Assembly: GCF_014489535.1 (NCBI RefSeq)
Contig: NZ_CP060783.1
Span: 3,555,501-3,619,500 of the forward strand
Direction: 5' to 3'
DNA: 64,000 nt
Source: Diaphorobacter aerolatus
Lineage (GTDB): Bacteria; Pseudomonadota; Gammaproteobacteria; Burkholderiales; Burkholderiaceae_C
In this document: positions 37,880-49,128 of the stretch, piece after piece
How the letters are laid out: every line of letters starts with the position of its first letter
Position numbering within the stretch: the first letter of the stretch is position 1
Made by a program: the position numbers and the translations under genes
The notes under the pieces: model-generated
What the model was told of the DNA's origin: nothing
The model's database searches: none
The model's input: only the letters and a program-made list of their open reading frames with translations

Positions 37880-40150
37880 ATGTCTTTTTCTCTTGACAAA
37901 CTGTTCAAGCGCAAGGGAGCCACGGCGGAGCCGGGCACCGCGCAGACGATTGAACACTCTGAGCAGGATTCACTGGTCGCGGGTACGCTGGCGGACACGT
38001 TCCAGAACGAGGGCATGTACACCGTGCAGGGCGATCCGGGCCAGGCTACGCAGTACGGCGAAGAGGACGATCTCGCCGATCGTGAAGTGATCACGCTGCC
38101 CGTGCTGGGCCGCGCACCGGCCGCCGTGCACCAGCGCAAGCTGCTGCTGTTGCTCGGCGTCGGTCTCGTGGTACTGGCGCTGCTGGCCGGCTGGGTGCTG
38201 CAGCAGTCCAACCGGGTGGCGCAGCAGCTCACCGCGACCGGTCAGTCGCTGATGCAGTCGCAGCGCCTGGCGAAGTCGGTATCGCAGGCGCTGGTGGGTG
38301 CACCACAGGCCTTCCCCGACGTCAAGGACAGCTCGGACGTTCTGGCGCGCAATGTGAGCGCGCTGAACAGTGGCGACAGCGAGCTCGGCGTGCAGGCGCT
38401 TGGCGACGACTTCAAGCCCGAACTCGACACCATCTCTCCGCTGGTTGATCGCGCCTCGCGCAACTCCAAGGTGGTGCTGGGTCAGCAGGCGATCCTGACG
38501 CAGGTCGGCGACGCGCTGCGCACCATCAATCGCCAGTCTGCCGATCTGCTGGAAATCGCCGAAACGGTTTCCTCGCTCAAGCTGCAGCAAAACGCATCCT
38601 CCGCAGAAATTTCCGCTGCCGGTCAGCTCGTCATGTTGACGCAGCGTATCGGCAAGTCGGCCAACGAATTCCAGACGACCGAAGGCGTGAGCCCCGAGGC
38701 CGTGTTCCTGCTCGGCAAGGACTTGAATTCGTTCAAGGAAATCGCTCAGGGCCTGCTTGACGGCAGTTCCGAACTGCGTCTGCCGGCAACGCGCGACGCG
38801 CAGACACGCGAGCAACTCGGCAACCTGATCAAGCTGTACGACCAGACCCGCACGCAAGCCGGCGCGATTCTCGGCAACCTGCAGGGCCTTGTGTCCGCAC
38901 GCGAGGCGCAGTCCGCCATCGTGGCCGACTCCGAGCCTCTGCGTCGTGGCATGGAAACCCTGCAGACCAAACTCAAGGACGACAGCGGCATTGGCATCGG
39001 CCAGTTGATTGCGCTGGTGCTGACCGGTCTGTTCGTTCTGCTTTGCGGTATCGGTATCTCCCGCGCCCAACTGGGCGACTCGCGCAACCGTCAGGCCGCA
39101 GCCGAATCGCTGCAGCGCGACGCCAAGCGTCAGGAGCAGGAAGCCAAGCGCGTGAATGATGCGAACCAGGCCGCGATTCTGCGTTTGATGAACGAACTGC
39201 AGTCGGTTGCTGAGGGTGACCTGACGCAGGAAGCCACCGTGACCGAAGACATCACGGGCGCCATCGCCGACTCGGTGAACTACACGGTGGAAGAGCTGCG
39301 CCAGCTCGTGGGCTCGGTGCAGAACACCGCTACCCGCGTGGCGCAGACCACGGCGCAGGTGGACGCCACGTCCACCGAACTGCTGGCCGCTTCGACCGAG
39401 CAGCTGCGCGAAATTCGCGAAACCGGCCGCTCGGTTCTGGAAATGGCGAATCGTATTAACGACGTGTCGGTGCAGGCGCAGGAGTCGGCCGCGGTGGCGC
39501 GCCAGTCGCTGCAGGCTGCCGATCAGGGCCTGACCGCGGTGCAGAACGCCATCGGCGGTATGAATTCGATCCGCGACCAGATTCAGGACACCTCCAAGCG
39601 CATCAAGCGCCTTGGCGAATCGTCGCAGGAGATTGGTGAAATCACCGAACTGATCTCGGACATTACCGAACAGACCAACGTGCTGGCGCTGAATGCCGCC
39701 ATTCAGGCTGCGTCCGCCGGTGAAGCCGGTCGCGGCTTCTCGGTCGTGGCCGAAGAAGTGCAGCGTCTGGCCGAACGTTCCGCAGACGCCACGCGCCAGA
39801 TCTCGGCGCTCGTGAAGGCGATTCAGACCGATACCCAGGACGCCGTGGCCGCCATGGAGCGCTCCACGCAGGGTGTGGTCGAAGGAGCGCGTCTGTCCGA
39901 CTCGGCCGGTACCGCGCTGTCCGAGATCGACCGCGTGTCGCGCCGTCTGTCCGAGCTGATCGAGCAGTTCTCCAGTTCCACTTCGCGCGAGGCCGAACTC
40001 GCCAACGAAGTGGCCGAGAATATCCAGCACATTTTCGCAGTGACAGAGCAAACCGGTGAGGGTACGCGTACGACGGCCCAGCAGGTTCGCGAACTGTCGC
40101 AAGTGGCAGAGGAGCTTCGTCAATCTGTTTCGCGTTTCAAGATTGCCTGA
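37880..40150 (+). CDS. pilJ: Methyl-accepting chemotaxis protein PilJ
   Basis: Transducer of the type IV pilus chemosensory system, 756 aa. There is a Glu/Gln-rich cytoplasmic N-terminus, transmembrane segment 1 at about 88-110 ([20 protein letters not shown]), a long periplasmic PilJ domain, transmembrane segment 2 at about 372-392 ([18 protein letters not shown]), and a signalling domain. The hairpin tip is [24 protein letters not shown], the form typical of PilJ (Q and S where most transducers have E and R). The cytoplasmic N-terminal extension of about 85 residues is longer than usual. Confidence 0.92.
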   Translation: MSFSLDKLFKRKGATAEPGTAQTIEHSEQDSLVAGTLADTFQNEGMYTVQGDPGQATQYGEEDDLADREVITLPVLGRAPAAVHQRKLLLLLGVGLVVLALLAGWVLQQSNRVAQQLTATGQSLMQSQRLAKSVSQALVGAPQAFPDVKDSSDVLARNVSALNSGDSELGVQALGDDFKPELDTISPLVDRASRNSKVVLGQQAILTQVGDALRTINRQSADLLEIAETVSSLKLQQNASSAEISAAGQLVMLTQRIGKSANEFQTTEGVSPEAVFLLGKDLNSFKEIAQGLLDGSSELRLPATRDAQTREQLGNLIKLYDQTRTQAGAILGNLQGLVSAREAQSAIVADSEPLRRGMETLQTKLKDDSGIGIGQLIALVLTGLFVLLCGIGISRAQLGDSRNRQAAAESLQRDAKRQEQEAKRVNDANQAAILRLMNELQSVAEGDLTQEATVTEDITGAIADSVNYTVEELRQLVGSVQNTATRVAQTTAQVDATSTELLAASTEQLREIRETGRSVLEMANRINDVSVQAQESAAVARQSLQAADQGLTAVQNAIGGMNSIRDQIQDTSKRIKRLGESSQEIGEITELISDITEQTNVLALNAAIQAASAGEAGRGFSVVAEEVQRLAERSADATRQISALVKAIQTDTQDAVAAMERSTQGVVEGARLSDSAGTALSEIDRVSRRLSELIEQFSSSTSREAELANEVAENIQHIFAVTEQTGEGTRTTAQQVRELSQVAEELRQSVSRFKIA

Positions 40151-40206
40151 GACAGCTGTTGCCTCCTCTTTAACGAACTGGCTCCTTGGGGGCCGGGGAC
40201 GAATCC

Positions 40207-43200
40207 ATGTCATCTCTTGAGGCTGCCAACGCTTCGGTCACTGATTGGACTCATGGCGAGCAGGACCTGGGTCCGCTCGCCTGGGTGCTTGATGAACTTC
40301 GCAAATCGCTGGACGGCACCGTCAAGTCCATGCGCCGTTTTGTTCGCGATGCAGAAATAGCACGCGATTCGGATCTTGCTTCGCTGGACGTTTCGCCGCT
40401 GCGCGTTGCACGTCAGCAGCTCCACCAGGCCAGCGGTGCGCTGGAGATGGTGGGCATGGTGCCCCCGGCGCTGATACTTCGCGCGCTGGAATCTGCGGTG
40501 CAAAAATACGTGCAGCGTCCCGAGCTGTGCACGGACGAAGCGGCCAACACCATCGAGCGCTCGAGCTTTGCGCTGGTCGCCTATCTCGAGAGCGTTCTTG
40601 CGGGCAAGCCGGTCTCCGCCGTCGCCCTGTTCCCCAATATCGCGAAGCGCAGGCGCTCAATGGCGTGGAGCGCGTGCATCCCGCCGATCTGTGGCCCGTG
40701 GAGCGCCGTTTCCGCGAGCCCGAATTTGCGATCAGCGTGCCGCCGCTGGCCTACGGTGCCGAGACGCGCGCCAAGCTCGACAGCGCCGTGCTGCGCATCA
40801 TCAAGAGTGGTGACCAGGCGGCCGATGCCGAGCTGCTCGCGCTCTGCCAGGGCTTTGCCGCCGGCGAGCCGGATCGCCAGATTCGCGCGTTCTGGAAAAT
40901 CTGCAGCGGTTTCTTCGAAGCGCTGCACGCCGGACTGCTCAAGCCCGATGTCTACGTGAAGCGCGTGGCCTCGCGCGTGCTGCTGCAGTACGCGACGCTC
41001 GCCAAGGGTGATCGCACGATTGCCGACCGTCTGGTGCACGAACTGCTGTTCTTCTGCGCGCAGGCCAAGTCGCCCGAGGCGGCCGCTGGCCAGCCTGCGA
41101 CCCCGGCGCTCGACGCCGTGCGTGAGGCCTTCGGTCTGCAGAACCATCCGCCGGTCGACTACAACGTCGCGCGCTTTGGCCTGTACGACCCGACGGTGCT
41201 GGTGCAGGCGCGCAAGCGCATCGGCACGGCGACCGAGACCTGGTCGGCACTCGCCGGTGGCGACCGCAACAAGCTCAAGCCCGCCGTGGACCAGTTCAGC
41301 CTGGTCTGTGACTCGCTGCGCAAGCTGCATCCTGGCAGCGAACCGCTGGCCGTTGCGCTGATGAGCACGGTCGAGCGGACCGCACAATCGGGCGAGCCTC
41401 CGGCACCGGCGCTCGCCATGGAAGTGGCCACGGCGGTGCTGTATCTGCAGGCTTCGTTCGAGGAACTCGACGTGGCGCAGGAGCACATGGGCGAGCGCGC
41501 CAGGCGCCTTGCCCAGCGTCTTGATGGCGTGGCTGCCGGTGGCGATTCCGAGCCGCTCGAGCCGTGGATGGAGGAGTTGTACCGCCGCGTCAGCGATCAC
41601 CAGACCATGGGCAGCGTGGTCGATGAACTGCGCGCCACGCTGGCCGACGCGGAAAAGTCCATGGATCAGTTCTTCCGCACGCCGGAAGATGTGACCGTGC
41701 TGAACAACGTACCGGGTCGTCTCGGCCAGATGCGCGGCGTGCTGTCCGTGCTCGGGCTCGATCAGGCATCGCATGCGGTCGTGCACATGCGCGATACCGT
41801 GGAGCGTTTGATCGTTGGCAACGTGACCGAGCAAGAGCGCCCGACGGTGTTCGAGAAGCTCGGCAACAGCCTCGGCGCGCTGGGTTTTCTGATCGACATG
41901 CTGAGCTACCAGCGCGCAATGGCGCGCAAGCTGTTCGTGTACGACGAAACCCAAGGCGAACTCAAGCTGGTGATGGGCCGCGCCAAGCGCGCTCGTGCGG
42001 AGGATCTGCCCCAGGCTGCCGAACCGGTGGTGCAGGCGCGTGGAGCTGCGCCCGCCGCACCCGTGGTCATCGCGGAACCTGTCGTCGAACCCGCACCACA
42101 GGCTGCGGTGGTGGATGTCGCTGCCTCGGTCGCTCCTGCCACATCGCAGGAACTGCACACGCTCGGCTTCGATACCGAACTCGACAGCAGCGCGCTTGCG
42201 CCCGTGGATTCGCCCGTCACGATCAGTGTCGAGCCCCTCACGCCGCCCGTGTCCGCACCCATGCCCGCCCCGGGCGACGAAGACGACGAGCTGCTTCAGA
42301 TCTTCCTCGAAGAAGCCCGCGAAGTCATCGACAACGGCAAGGCCGCCATCGCAACACTGCATGGCGCTCCCGCCGATCTGAGCGAACAGACCACGCTGCG
42401 CCGCGCGTTCCACACGCTCAAGGGCAGCTCGCGCATGGTCGGCCTGAACGCGTTTGGCGAGGCCGCCTGGTCGATGGAGCAGGTGCTCAATGCCTGGCTC
42501 GCCGAACAAAAGCCCGCGCAACCTGATCTGCTCACGCTCGCCGAAGACACGCTCAACGCGTTCGGTCGCTGGGTCGAAGACATCGCCGCAGGTCATGCCG
42601 AGGCATGGAGCCCGAAGGCATTCGTCACCTCCGCCGAGGCGATGCGTACCGAAGGTCGCCTCGTGCCGTTGGCGCTGGGTGCCGTGGCTACGACAGCCGT
42701 GGCTACGACAGCCGTGGCTGCGGCGCCGGTTGCGGTCGAACCGACTGCCCCGGTGCTGGTCGAGCCCGCGACCTTCGATCTGCCGCAACTGAGCGACGCG
42801 CCCGCGTCCGTTGCCGTGCAGGAGCCTGCGCAGCCCGACTTCAGCGAAACGATCCCGTTTGCGCTCGACGCCGCCGATCTTGCGGCGCTGGAGCCAACCC
42901 GTGAGGCGACGCCACTGCTTGACGGCGATGCCGCCGCGGAAATCGATTTCTCGGAATTCGAGCAAGCCATCGCGGCCGACAGGGCGCGTCAGGAGGAACC
43001 TGCCGCACCTGCGCAACGCGTGCCTGAAGAAGAAGCTCCGGTCTACGTGGCCAATCTGGAGCCGCACGAACTGCCCGTGCTCGTGTCGCCCGACGGTGTG
43101 GATGAGCCCAACGTTCTCGATCTCAAGATCGAGGAGCGCGCTCACGAATCGCAACCCGAGACAGCCTCGGAGCCTGCGGTCACGGAACTGCCGCCCGAGC

Positions 43201-46200
43201 TCGAACTGATCGAGCCGCAAGCCGATGTGCCACCGGTCGCCGAGGTGCCGCAGGCCGAGGAAATTTCCGCCGCCGAGTTCGAGGCGTTCGCTTTCGAGGA
43301 CGAAGCACCGAAGACGCCCGCGCCGGTTGCGGAAACCCCTGCGGTCGCCACGGACCTGACCGGCAAGCACGCCGAATTCTTCCCGCTGGGCGAGGTCGAG
43401 GCCGAGTTCGTGAACGAGGCCGACGAGCCGGGTATCCCGCACGCCGAAACCGAGACCTTGGCCGAGGTGGAATCCGCGCCGCAATCGTTCTCGGATTTCG
43501 AGTTCGAGGCCACGCCGCCTTCCGCGCCGGTTGCCGCGGATGTGGAAGAGCCTGCACCGGACGATTCGACCAAGGTCATCGGATCGCTGCGCATCTCGCT
43601 GCCGCTGTACAACGTCTATCTCGGCGAGGCCGAGGAATGGTCGCAGCGCTTGATCAATGATCTGCAGTTCTGGCAACTTGAGCAGGCCGATCATCCGGTG
43701 CCGGAGTCGGCCATTGCACGCGCGCACTCGCTCGCCGGAAGTTCCGCGACCGTGGGCTTTCGCGCACTGAGCGAGATGGCGCGCCTGCTGGAACATGCGC
43801 TGCAACACATACAGCCGCAGCAATTCGGCGTGCCCGCGCAGATGAATGTCTTCCTGGCCGTGGCCGAGGATATTCGCCGTCTGTTGCACCAGTTTGCGGC
43901 CGGTTTCCTGAAGGAGCCGAACGCGCAGTTGCTCGCTCAATTGCATGAGATTCTCGACTCCGATCTGGTCAGTGGCTTGGCGCCGCTGAACGATGGCGAC
44001 GAGCAGCAGCAGCAACACGTCGAGGCCCCGTCACTCGCGCAAAGCAATAACGTGGAACCGGAAACCGTCGCGCCCGACGAGCCGGTGGTCGCGACGCCCG
44101 AACCGGTGCGCGGCTATGTGGCTCCTGCGCTGTCGATTCCCGTGCCGCAAGTGGCGACCCACGATGCGTCGGCGATGGCTGCGGGCAAGGCATCCGGTGC
44201 ACAGCACCACGCAGACGACATCGACGCCATCGACGTCATCGATCCCGATCTGTTCCCGATCTTCGAGGAAGAGGCAATCGAACTGCTGCCAGTGCTTGGT
44301 GGCTCGCTGCGCCAGTGGTCCATGCAGCCCGACAATCTCTCGGCGCGCAGCGAGTTGCTGCGTGCGCTGCACACGCTCAAGGGCAGTGCGCGTCTGGCCG
44401 GAGCGATGCGTCTGGGTGAAATGGCCCACCGCATGGAGACCGATGTCGAGCACATCGACAAGGACACCGCGCACGCTGGCGACATCGAGCCCTTGCTTGG
44501 CAAGTTCGACGGGCTTCAGGAGTCGTTCGATGCGCTGCGCAACGTAGGCGCTCAGCCGCTCTCCGAGGCCGTGGCCGTCACGACTGCGGACGAGGGGGCG
44601 TGGCGGTGACGCCCGTGGCGGAAGCCGCGCAGGAAGAACAGGCTGCCGAGCCGACGCAGCCCGCAGCGACGGTGCCAGTGGTAACTCCTTCCGGTCCCGT
44701 GGCGCGTGCACTCACGCTGCAACTCGCCGCCAATGCGCGCACGCAGACCGGTCAGTCCGTGCGCGTGCGTTCGCAACTGCTGGATCGTCTGGTCAATCAG
44801 GCCGGTGAGGTGATGATTGCGCGTTCGCGTCTGGACGTTCGCCTGACGCAGATGCGCAGCTCGCTCAACGATCTGACGGGCAACCTGGAACGCTTGCGCC
44901 AGCAACTGCGCGACATCGAGGTGCAGGCCGAGTCGCAGATGCAGTCGCGCATGGCGCTGTCCAAGGACACGGCGGCGGGCTTTGATCCGCTCGAGTTCGA
45001 CCGCTTCACGCGTGTGCAGGAACTCACGCGCATGATGGCCGAGTCGGTCAACGACGTGGCGACCGTGCAGCGCAATCTGCAGCGCGCGATGGAAGGCGCG
45101 GAAGACGACCTGATCAACCAGGGCCGTCAGGCCCGCGAGCTGCAACGCGATCTGCTGCGCACCCGCATGGTCGAGTTCGACAGCATCTCCGAGCGTCTGT
45201 ACGCGCTGGTGCGCCAGTCGTCCAAAGAAACCGGCAAACAGATCAAGCTGGACATTCTGGGCGGCGCGATTGAAATGGACCGTGGCGTGCTGGACCGCAT
45301 GACACCGGCGTTCGAGCACCTGCTGCGCAACTGCGTTGGCCACGGCATCGAGAGCCCGGAAATTCGCATCGCATCGGGCAAGCCCGCAAGCGGCACGATT
45401 CTGATCGCGGTGCGTCAGGAAGGCAACGACGTTGCCGTGGAGTTCCGTGATGACGGCGCAGGCCTGAATGTCGGACGCATCCGCGAGAAGGCCATCGAGC
45501 GCGGCCTGATCACCTCCGACATGCCGGTGAGCGACGTAGAGGCCGCGAACCTGATCTTCATGCCGGGCTTCTCCACTGCCACCGAAGTGACCGGCCTGTC
45601 CGGTCGCGGCATCGGCATGGACGTGGTGCGTACCGAGGTGAACGCGCTCGGCGGTCGCATCGAGACCTCCACGATCGTGGCACAGGGCTCGTCGTTCCGC
45701 CTGGTGCTGCCATTGACGACCGCCGTCACCCAGGTGGTGATGTTGCGCGCAGGCAATTTGTCGATCGGCGTGCCGGCGAATCTGGTGGAGGTCGTGCGCC
45801 GCACGACGGCGCAGGAATTGGCCACGGCCTATGAGACTCAGCAGTTCGAGGAAGGGCAGGAAAAGCTGCCGTTCTTCTGGTCTGGCGCGCTGCTGCAATC
45901 ATCGATCCGCAGCACCGAAGCCAACGCCAAGATTCGCCCCGTGGTGATTCTGCGAAGCGCCGCGCAGCGCATCGCGATGCATGTGGACGAAGTGCTGGGC
46001 AATCAGGAAGTCGTGGTCAAAAACCTCGGCCCGCAGCTCTCGCGTCTGCCCGGCATGGCCGGCATGTCGGTGCTGGCTTCGGGTGCCGTGGTGCTGATCT
46101 ACAACCCCGTGGCGCTCGCCAACGTGTTCGGTGATCGCGTGCAGGAGGCGACCAGAGCTGCTTCTGCCGTTGCCGCTGCGGCGAATAATGCAGCTTCTTC

Positions 46201-46659
46201 CGATACTGCTGCTTCTGCCGCCGTATCCGGCATTCCGCAGGCACCGGCGACGCTGATTCCCAGCGCACCGCAAGTGCCGTTGGTCCTGGTGGTCGATGAC
46301 TCGATCACCGTGCGCCGCGTGACTCAGCGCCTGCTGCAGCGCGAAGGCTACCGTGTGAGCATGGCGGCCGACGGTCTGCAGGCTCTGGAGCGGCTACAGG
46401 ACGAGCGCCCAACGGTCGTGCTCTCCGACATCGAAATGCCGCGCATGGACGGCTTTGACCTGGCGCGCAACATTCGCGCAGACCAACGGTTGAAGGATCT
46501 GCCGATCATCATGATCACCTCGCGCATTGCCGAGAAGCATCGGGAGCATGCGATGGAGTTGGGGGTGAATCATTACCTCGGCAAGCCGTATTCCGATGAG
46601 GAATTGCTGGGTTGGTGCAGCATTATTCGATGCTGGAGGCGCAGGCTTTGGCTGGGTGA
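40207..46659 (+). CDS. pilL: Chemotaxis hybrid histidine kinase PilL/ChpA (three frameshifts)
   Basis: Very large CheA-type kinase, about 2151 aa after repair. It contains an N-terminal PilL region; several Hpt domains (FHTLKGSSRMVGL near 42420, HSLAGSSATVGF near 43730, HTLKGSARLAGAM near 44370) joined by long Ala/Pro/Glu linkers; a dimerisation and HATPase domain (LLRNCVGHGIESPE, DDGAGLN, GFSTATEVTGLSGRGIGMDVV); a CheW domain; and a C-terminal receiver (LVLVVDDSITVRRV, LSDIEMPRMDGFD). Frame breaks: C-run 40632-40635, G-run 44594-44598 and 46609-46614. Each is fixed by one base, giving a stop at 46657 after LEAQALAG. Confidence 0.87.
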
Positions 46660-46890
46660 TTCTTTGTGGGGTTTGCGGACGCCGCGGGTTCTCTTTTGGG
46701 GCTCGCGGCGTTTTGTTTTTTTGGTTTTCTTTTTTGTGCTGCTGGCCGGGATTGCGCCCGGCGGCGCAGTACCTTTTTGTCTTGCCAAAAAGGCACCAAA
46801 AAACGCTTTGAATACCTGCGGCAGAACTCGCTTCGTTCCTTCGTCACTTCGCTCGGACAACCGCCGCAAGTCAGCTGGAAAGAGGTGTGC

Positions 46891-46975
46891 TCGGCACGTC
46901 GCTGCGCTCGTGCCTGGTTTTGAGTTGCGTTGGGGCGTTGGTGCCCGCTACTGCACGAGCGCAGCGACGTGCCGA
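46891..46975. repeat. Perfect 23-base inverted repeat with 39-base spacer
   Basis: The arm at 46891-46913 (beginning TCGGCACGTCGCTGC) is the exact reverse complement of 46953-46975. The two could form a cruciform or a strong RNA stem. The core GCACGTCGCTGCGCTCGTGC is itself nearly palindromic. Confidence 0.85.
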
Positions 46976-47128
46976 CTCCCGGCCCTCTGACCACGCCTGG
47001 GGCGAGGCGGTCGTGCGGTGGCTGTTGCGTCAAGTGACGCAACAGCTTCAATGTCTAGCTCACGGCAATTGTTTGAGCGGAGAGCCGCAGGCTCGCAGCG
47101 AGTTTTGCCGTGCACCGCACGACCGTCT

Positions 47129-47271
47129 CGCCCCAGGTCGCCCCTCGCAACGCGAGGGGTCGTGGGCAGCGGGCTCAACTTTCTTTGATTACTTTCTTTT
47201 TTGACAAAAGAAAGTGATTCGCCCGCCGGGGCGAGTCCCGGTCAGCGGCCTCAGGCAGGCAAGTCAGAGGG
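47129..47271. repeat. Intergenic direct repeat, copy 1
   Basis: About 143 bases, from CGCCCCAGGTCGCC to GCAAGTCAGAGGG. It contains a smaller hairpin (CCCTCGC and GCGAGGG), the strong stem ACTTTCTTTT/AAAAGAAAGT at 47191-47215 and the GC-rich palindrome CGCCCGCCGGGGCG. Copy 2 begins 166 bases downstream. Confidence 0.85.
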
Positions 47272-47294
47272 AATACCGAGAAATACGCTCGGTT

Positions 47295-47431
47295 CGCCCC
47301 AAGTCGCCCTCGCAACGCGAGGGCCGTAGGCAGCGGGCTCAACTTTCTTTGATTACTTTCTTTTTTGACAAAAGAAAGTAATTCGCCCGCCGGGGCGAGA
47401 CCCGGTCAGCAGCCTGGCAGGCAAGTCAGAG
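47295..47431. repeat. Intergenic direct repeat, copy 2
   Basis: Same architecture and orientation as the copy at 47129-47271, with scattered substitutions (for example CAGG/CAAG, GTGGGC/GTAGGC, AGTGATTC/AGTAATTC) and a 3-base loss near the end. The stem is at 47355-47379. Similar REP-like units are familiar from Comamonadaceae intergenic regions; that is recollection, not a search. Confidence 0.85.
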
Positions 47432-47507
47432 CGGAAAAGACTTACGGAATACCTCCCCACATTCCCGGTTGCGAAGCAACCCACCCCATCGCCGGTAAAA
47501 TACAAAA

Positions 47508-48108
47508 ATGCCTGCTGATCCCGTGCCCATGAACCTGACGAACCACTTCCTGATCGCCATGCCGGGCATGGAGGACTCCTCCTTCGTCAAAAGCGTTGTC
47601 TACCTCTGTGAGCACACGGAGAAAGGCGCGCTTGGGCTGGTGATCAACAAGCCTTCTTCCGATATCAACCTGCAAGGCCTGCTGGCCAAGGTGGATCTGT
47701 CGTTGGGGCGCGATGACCTGACGGATGAGCCAGTTTTTCAAGGCGGTCCGGTGCAGACCGAGCGCGGCTTTGTATTGCATGACCCGATGCTTGCGACCAA
47801 CGAAGAAAAAAGCGAGTCGGCGTACGCCTCGACCATGCAGATCGACGGGGGCTCGAGATGACGACCTCCAAGGATGTGCTGGAGGCGCTTGCCACCGGGG
47901 CCGGTCCGCGCCGGGTGCTGGTCACGCTCGGCTACTCGGCGTGGGGCGAGGGCAGTTGGAATCCGAGCTGGCCGAGAATGCCTGGATCACCGTGAGTGCC
48001 GATGAACGCATCATTTTTGATACTCCCGTGGGCGAGCGTTATGACCGCGCGCTGTCGCTGCTCGGCTTGCAGTCATGGATGCTCACCCATCAGGCGGGGC
48101 ACGCTTGA
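47508..48108 (+). CDS. yqgE: YqgE/AlgH family protein (two frameshifts)
   Basis: Conserved UPF0301 protein, 200 aa after repair. The N-terminal part has LTNHFLIAMPGMEDSSFVKSV and YLCEHTEKGALGLVINKP; the middle has DEPVFQGGPVQTERGFVLH; the C-terminal part has LGYSAWGEGQLESELAENAW and ERYDRALSLLG. Frame breaks fall in the five-G run 47847-47851 and the G run 47950-47952; one G at each restores the frame. It heads the yqgE-ruvX-pyrRBC' cluster, an order shared with pseudomonads. Confidence 0.87.
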
Positions 48109-48113
48109 CCGGC

Positions 48114-48542
48114 ATGTCAGCTACAGACACAACCACAGCACCCAACGTTCCGGCGCAGTTTCATTCCTTTCTTGCTTTCGATTTCGGGCTCAAGCGCACC
48201 GGGGTTGCCGTTGGCACGCGCATGCTGCGCAGTGCTTCGCCGCAGGGCACGATCAAGGCCGAGGGTGATGCGGCCCGTTTCGCTCAGGTGGCCGAGCGCA
48301 TCCGCGAATGGCAGCCCGATGCGCTGGTGATCGGCGTGCCATATCACCCGGACGGCGCTCCGCACGAAAACACGGCGCGTGCGCTCAAGTTCGGGCGGCA
48401 GTTGCGCGGGCGCTTTGGTCTTGAGGTCTATGAAGTGGATGAGCGCTACAGCACGACCGAGGCGATTGCTTCTGGAACTGCCGATGCCGACGCGGCGTCC
48501 GCGTGCATCATCCTTGAACAGTTTCTGAGGAATCTTCCATGA
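48114..48542 (+). CDS. ruvX: Putative pre-16S rRNA nuclease YqgF/RuvX
   Basis: RNase H-like nuclease of 142 aa involved in 16S rRNA 5' maturation. Motifs: FLAFDFGLKRTGVAVGTR with the first catalytic Asp, VIGVPYHPDG, and VYEVDERYSTTEA with the DER acidic residues; ASACIILEQFL ends the fold. It starts 5 bases after yqgE and overlaps pyrR by 4 bases (ATGA). Confidence 0.93.
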   Translation: MSATDTTTAPNVPAQFHSFLAFDFGLKRTGVAVGTRMLRSASPQGTIKAEGDAARFAQVAERIREWQPDALVIGVPYHPDGAPHENTARALKFGRQLRGRFGLEVYEVDERYSTTEAIASGTADADAASACIILEQFLRNLP

Positions 48543-49126
48543 GCAACAACGCAGCTTCTTCATCATCTTCACCCACGAGCCCTCCATCCTCCCCACAGAC
48601 CGCCGCTGGCGGTCATCTCACGTTGGACGCCGAGGCGCTGTACCGCGAGCTGCTGCGTGGCGTGCGCAGCATGCGGGGCGAGAACCATAACGACAACACC
48701 AACACCTATCTCGCAGGCGTGGCCTCGGGCGGGATGTGGCTCGCGCAACGGCTGCAGAAGGATCTGGGGCTCGCGGGCGAGGCCGGGGTGCTGTCGTCGT
48801 CGCTGCATCGTGACGATTTCGCAAGCCGGGGGCTTGCGTCGAGCACCAGCTCGCTGCTGCCGTTTGATGTGAACGGTGCCGACATCCTCCTGCTCGATGA
48901 CGTGCTCTACACCGGCCGCACGGTGCGCGCGGTGATCAACGAGCTGTACGACTACGGACGCCCGGCCCGCGTGCGTCTCGCGGTACTGGTCGATCGCGGC
49001 GGCCGCGAGTTGCCGATCGAGGCCGCGTATGCGGCGGCGCGCATCGCGCTGCCCGCCAATCAGTCGCTGTCACTCGCGCGTGCGGAGGGCAGCGGTGCAT
49101 TTTCGTTTGAAGTCAAAGAGGCCTGA
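48539..49126 (+). CDS. pyrR: PyrR: pyr operon regulator / uracil phosphoribosyltransferase
   Basis: Type I phosphoribosyltransferase fold, 195 aa. The PRPP-binding motif is [34 protein letters not shown] and [17 protein letters not shown] are family segments. The N-terminal Ser/Pro-rich extension of about 25 residues is unusual. In Gram-positives PyrR is an RNA attenuator; in proteobacteria its regulatory role is less certain and it may act only as a UPRTase. It is coupled to ruvX by an ATGA overlap and to pyrB by a 2-base gap. Confidence 0.93.
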   Translation: MSNNAASSSSSPTSPPSSPQTAAGGHLTLDAEALYRELLRGVRSMRGENHNDNTNTYLAGVASGGMWLAQRLQKDLGLAGEAGVLSSSLHRDDFASRGLASSTSSLLPFDVNGADILLLDDVLYTGRTVRAVINELYDYGRPARVRLAVLVDRGGRELPIEAAYAAARIALPANQSLSLARAEGSGAFSFEVKEA

Positions 49127-49128
49127 CG

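Larger units (their letters stand above)
46660..47507. other. Gene-free, repeat-rich interval of about 0.85 kb
   Basis: It lies between the true stop of pilL and yqgE. No convincing gene is present; open frames here are low-complexity (Phe/Trp- or Arg-rich). It holds a hairpin with CCTTTTT and AAAAAGG arms near 46770-46796, a 23-base inverted repeat pair and two diverged direct repeats of about 140 bases, listed separately. The T-rich stretch at 46690-46745 may terminate pilL. Confidence 0.7.

Noticed and set aside
40581..44018. Open frame of about 1145 codons on the minus strand
   Set aside because: It is antisense to pilL and arises from GC-rich codon structure. The product is His/Arg-rich without any domain, whereas the plus strand encodes clear Hpt and kinase domains.
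40620..46620. Programmed ribosomal frameshifting in pilL
   Set aside because: Three shifts in one gene, with no slippery heptamer plus structure and the same run-length pattern as in unrelated genes, point to sequence error instead.
46620..46990. Extended C-terminus of PilL beyond 46659
   Set aside because: The extension is Phe/Trp/Arg-rich low-complexity sequence. Restoring one base at 46609-46614 gives a normal ending and stop at 46657.
47129..47431. CRISPR array
   Set aside because: Only two long, diverged repeats with internal hairpins are present, with no regular short repeat-spacer pattern and no cas genes.
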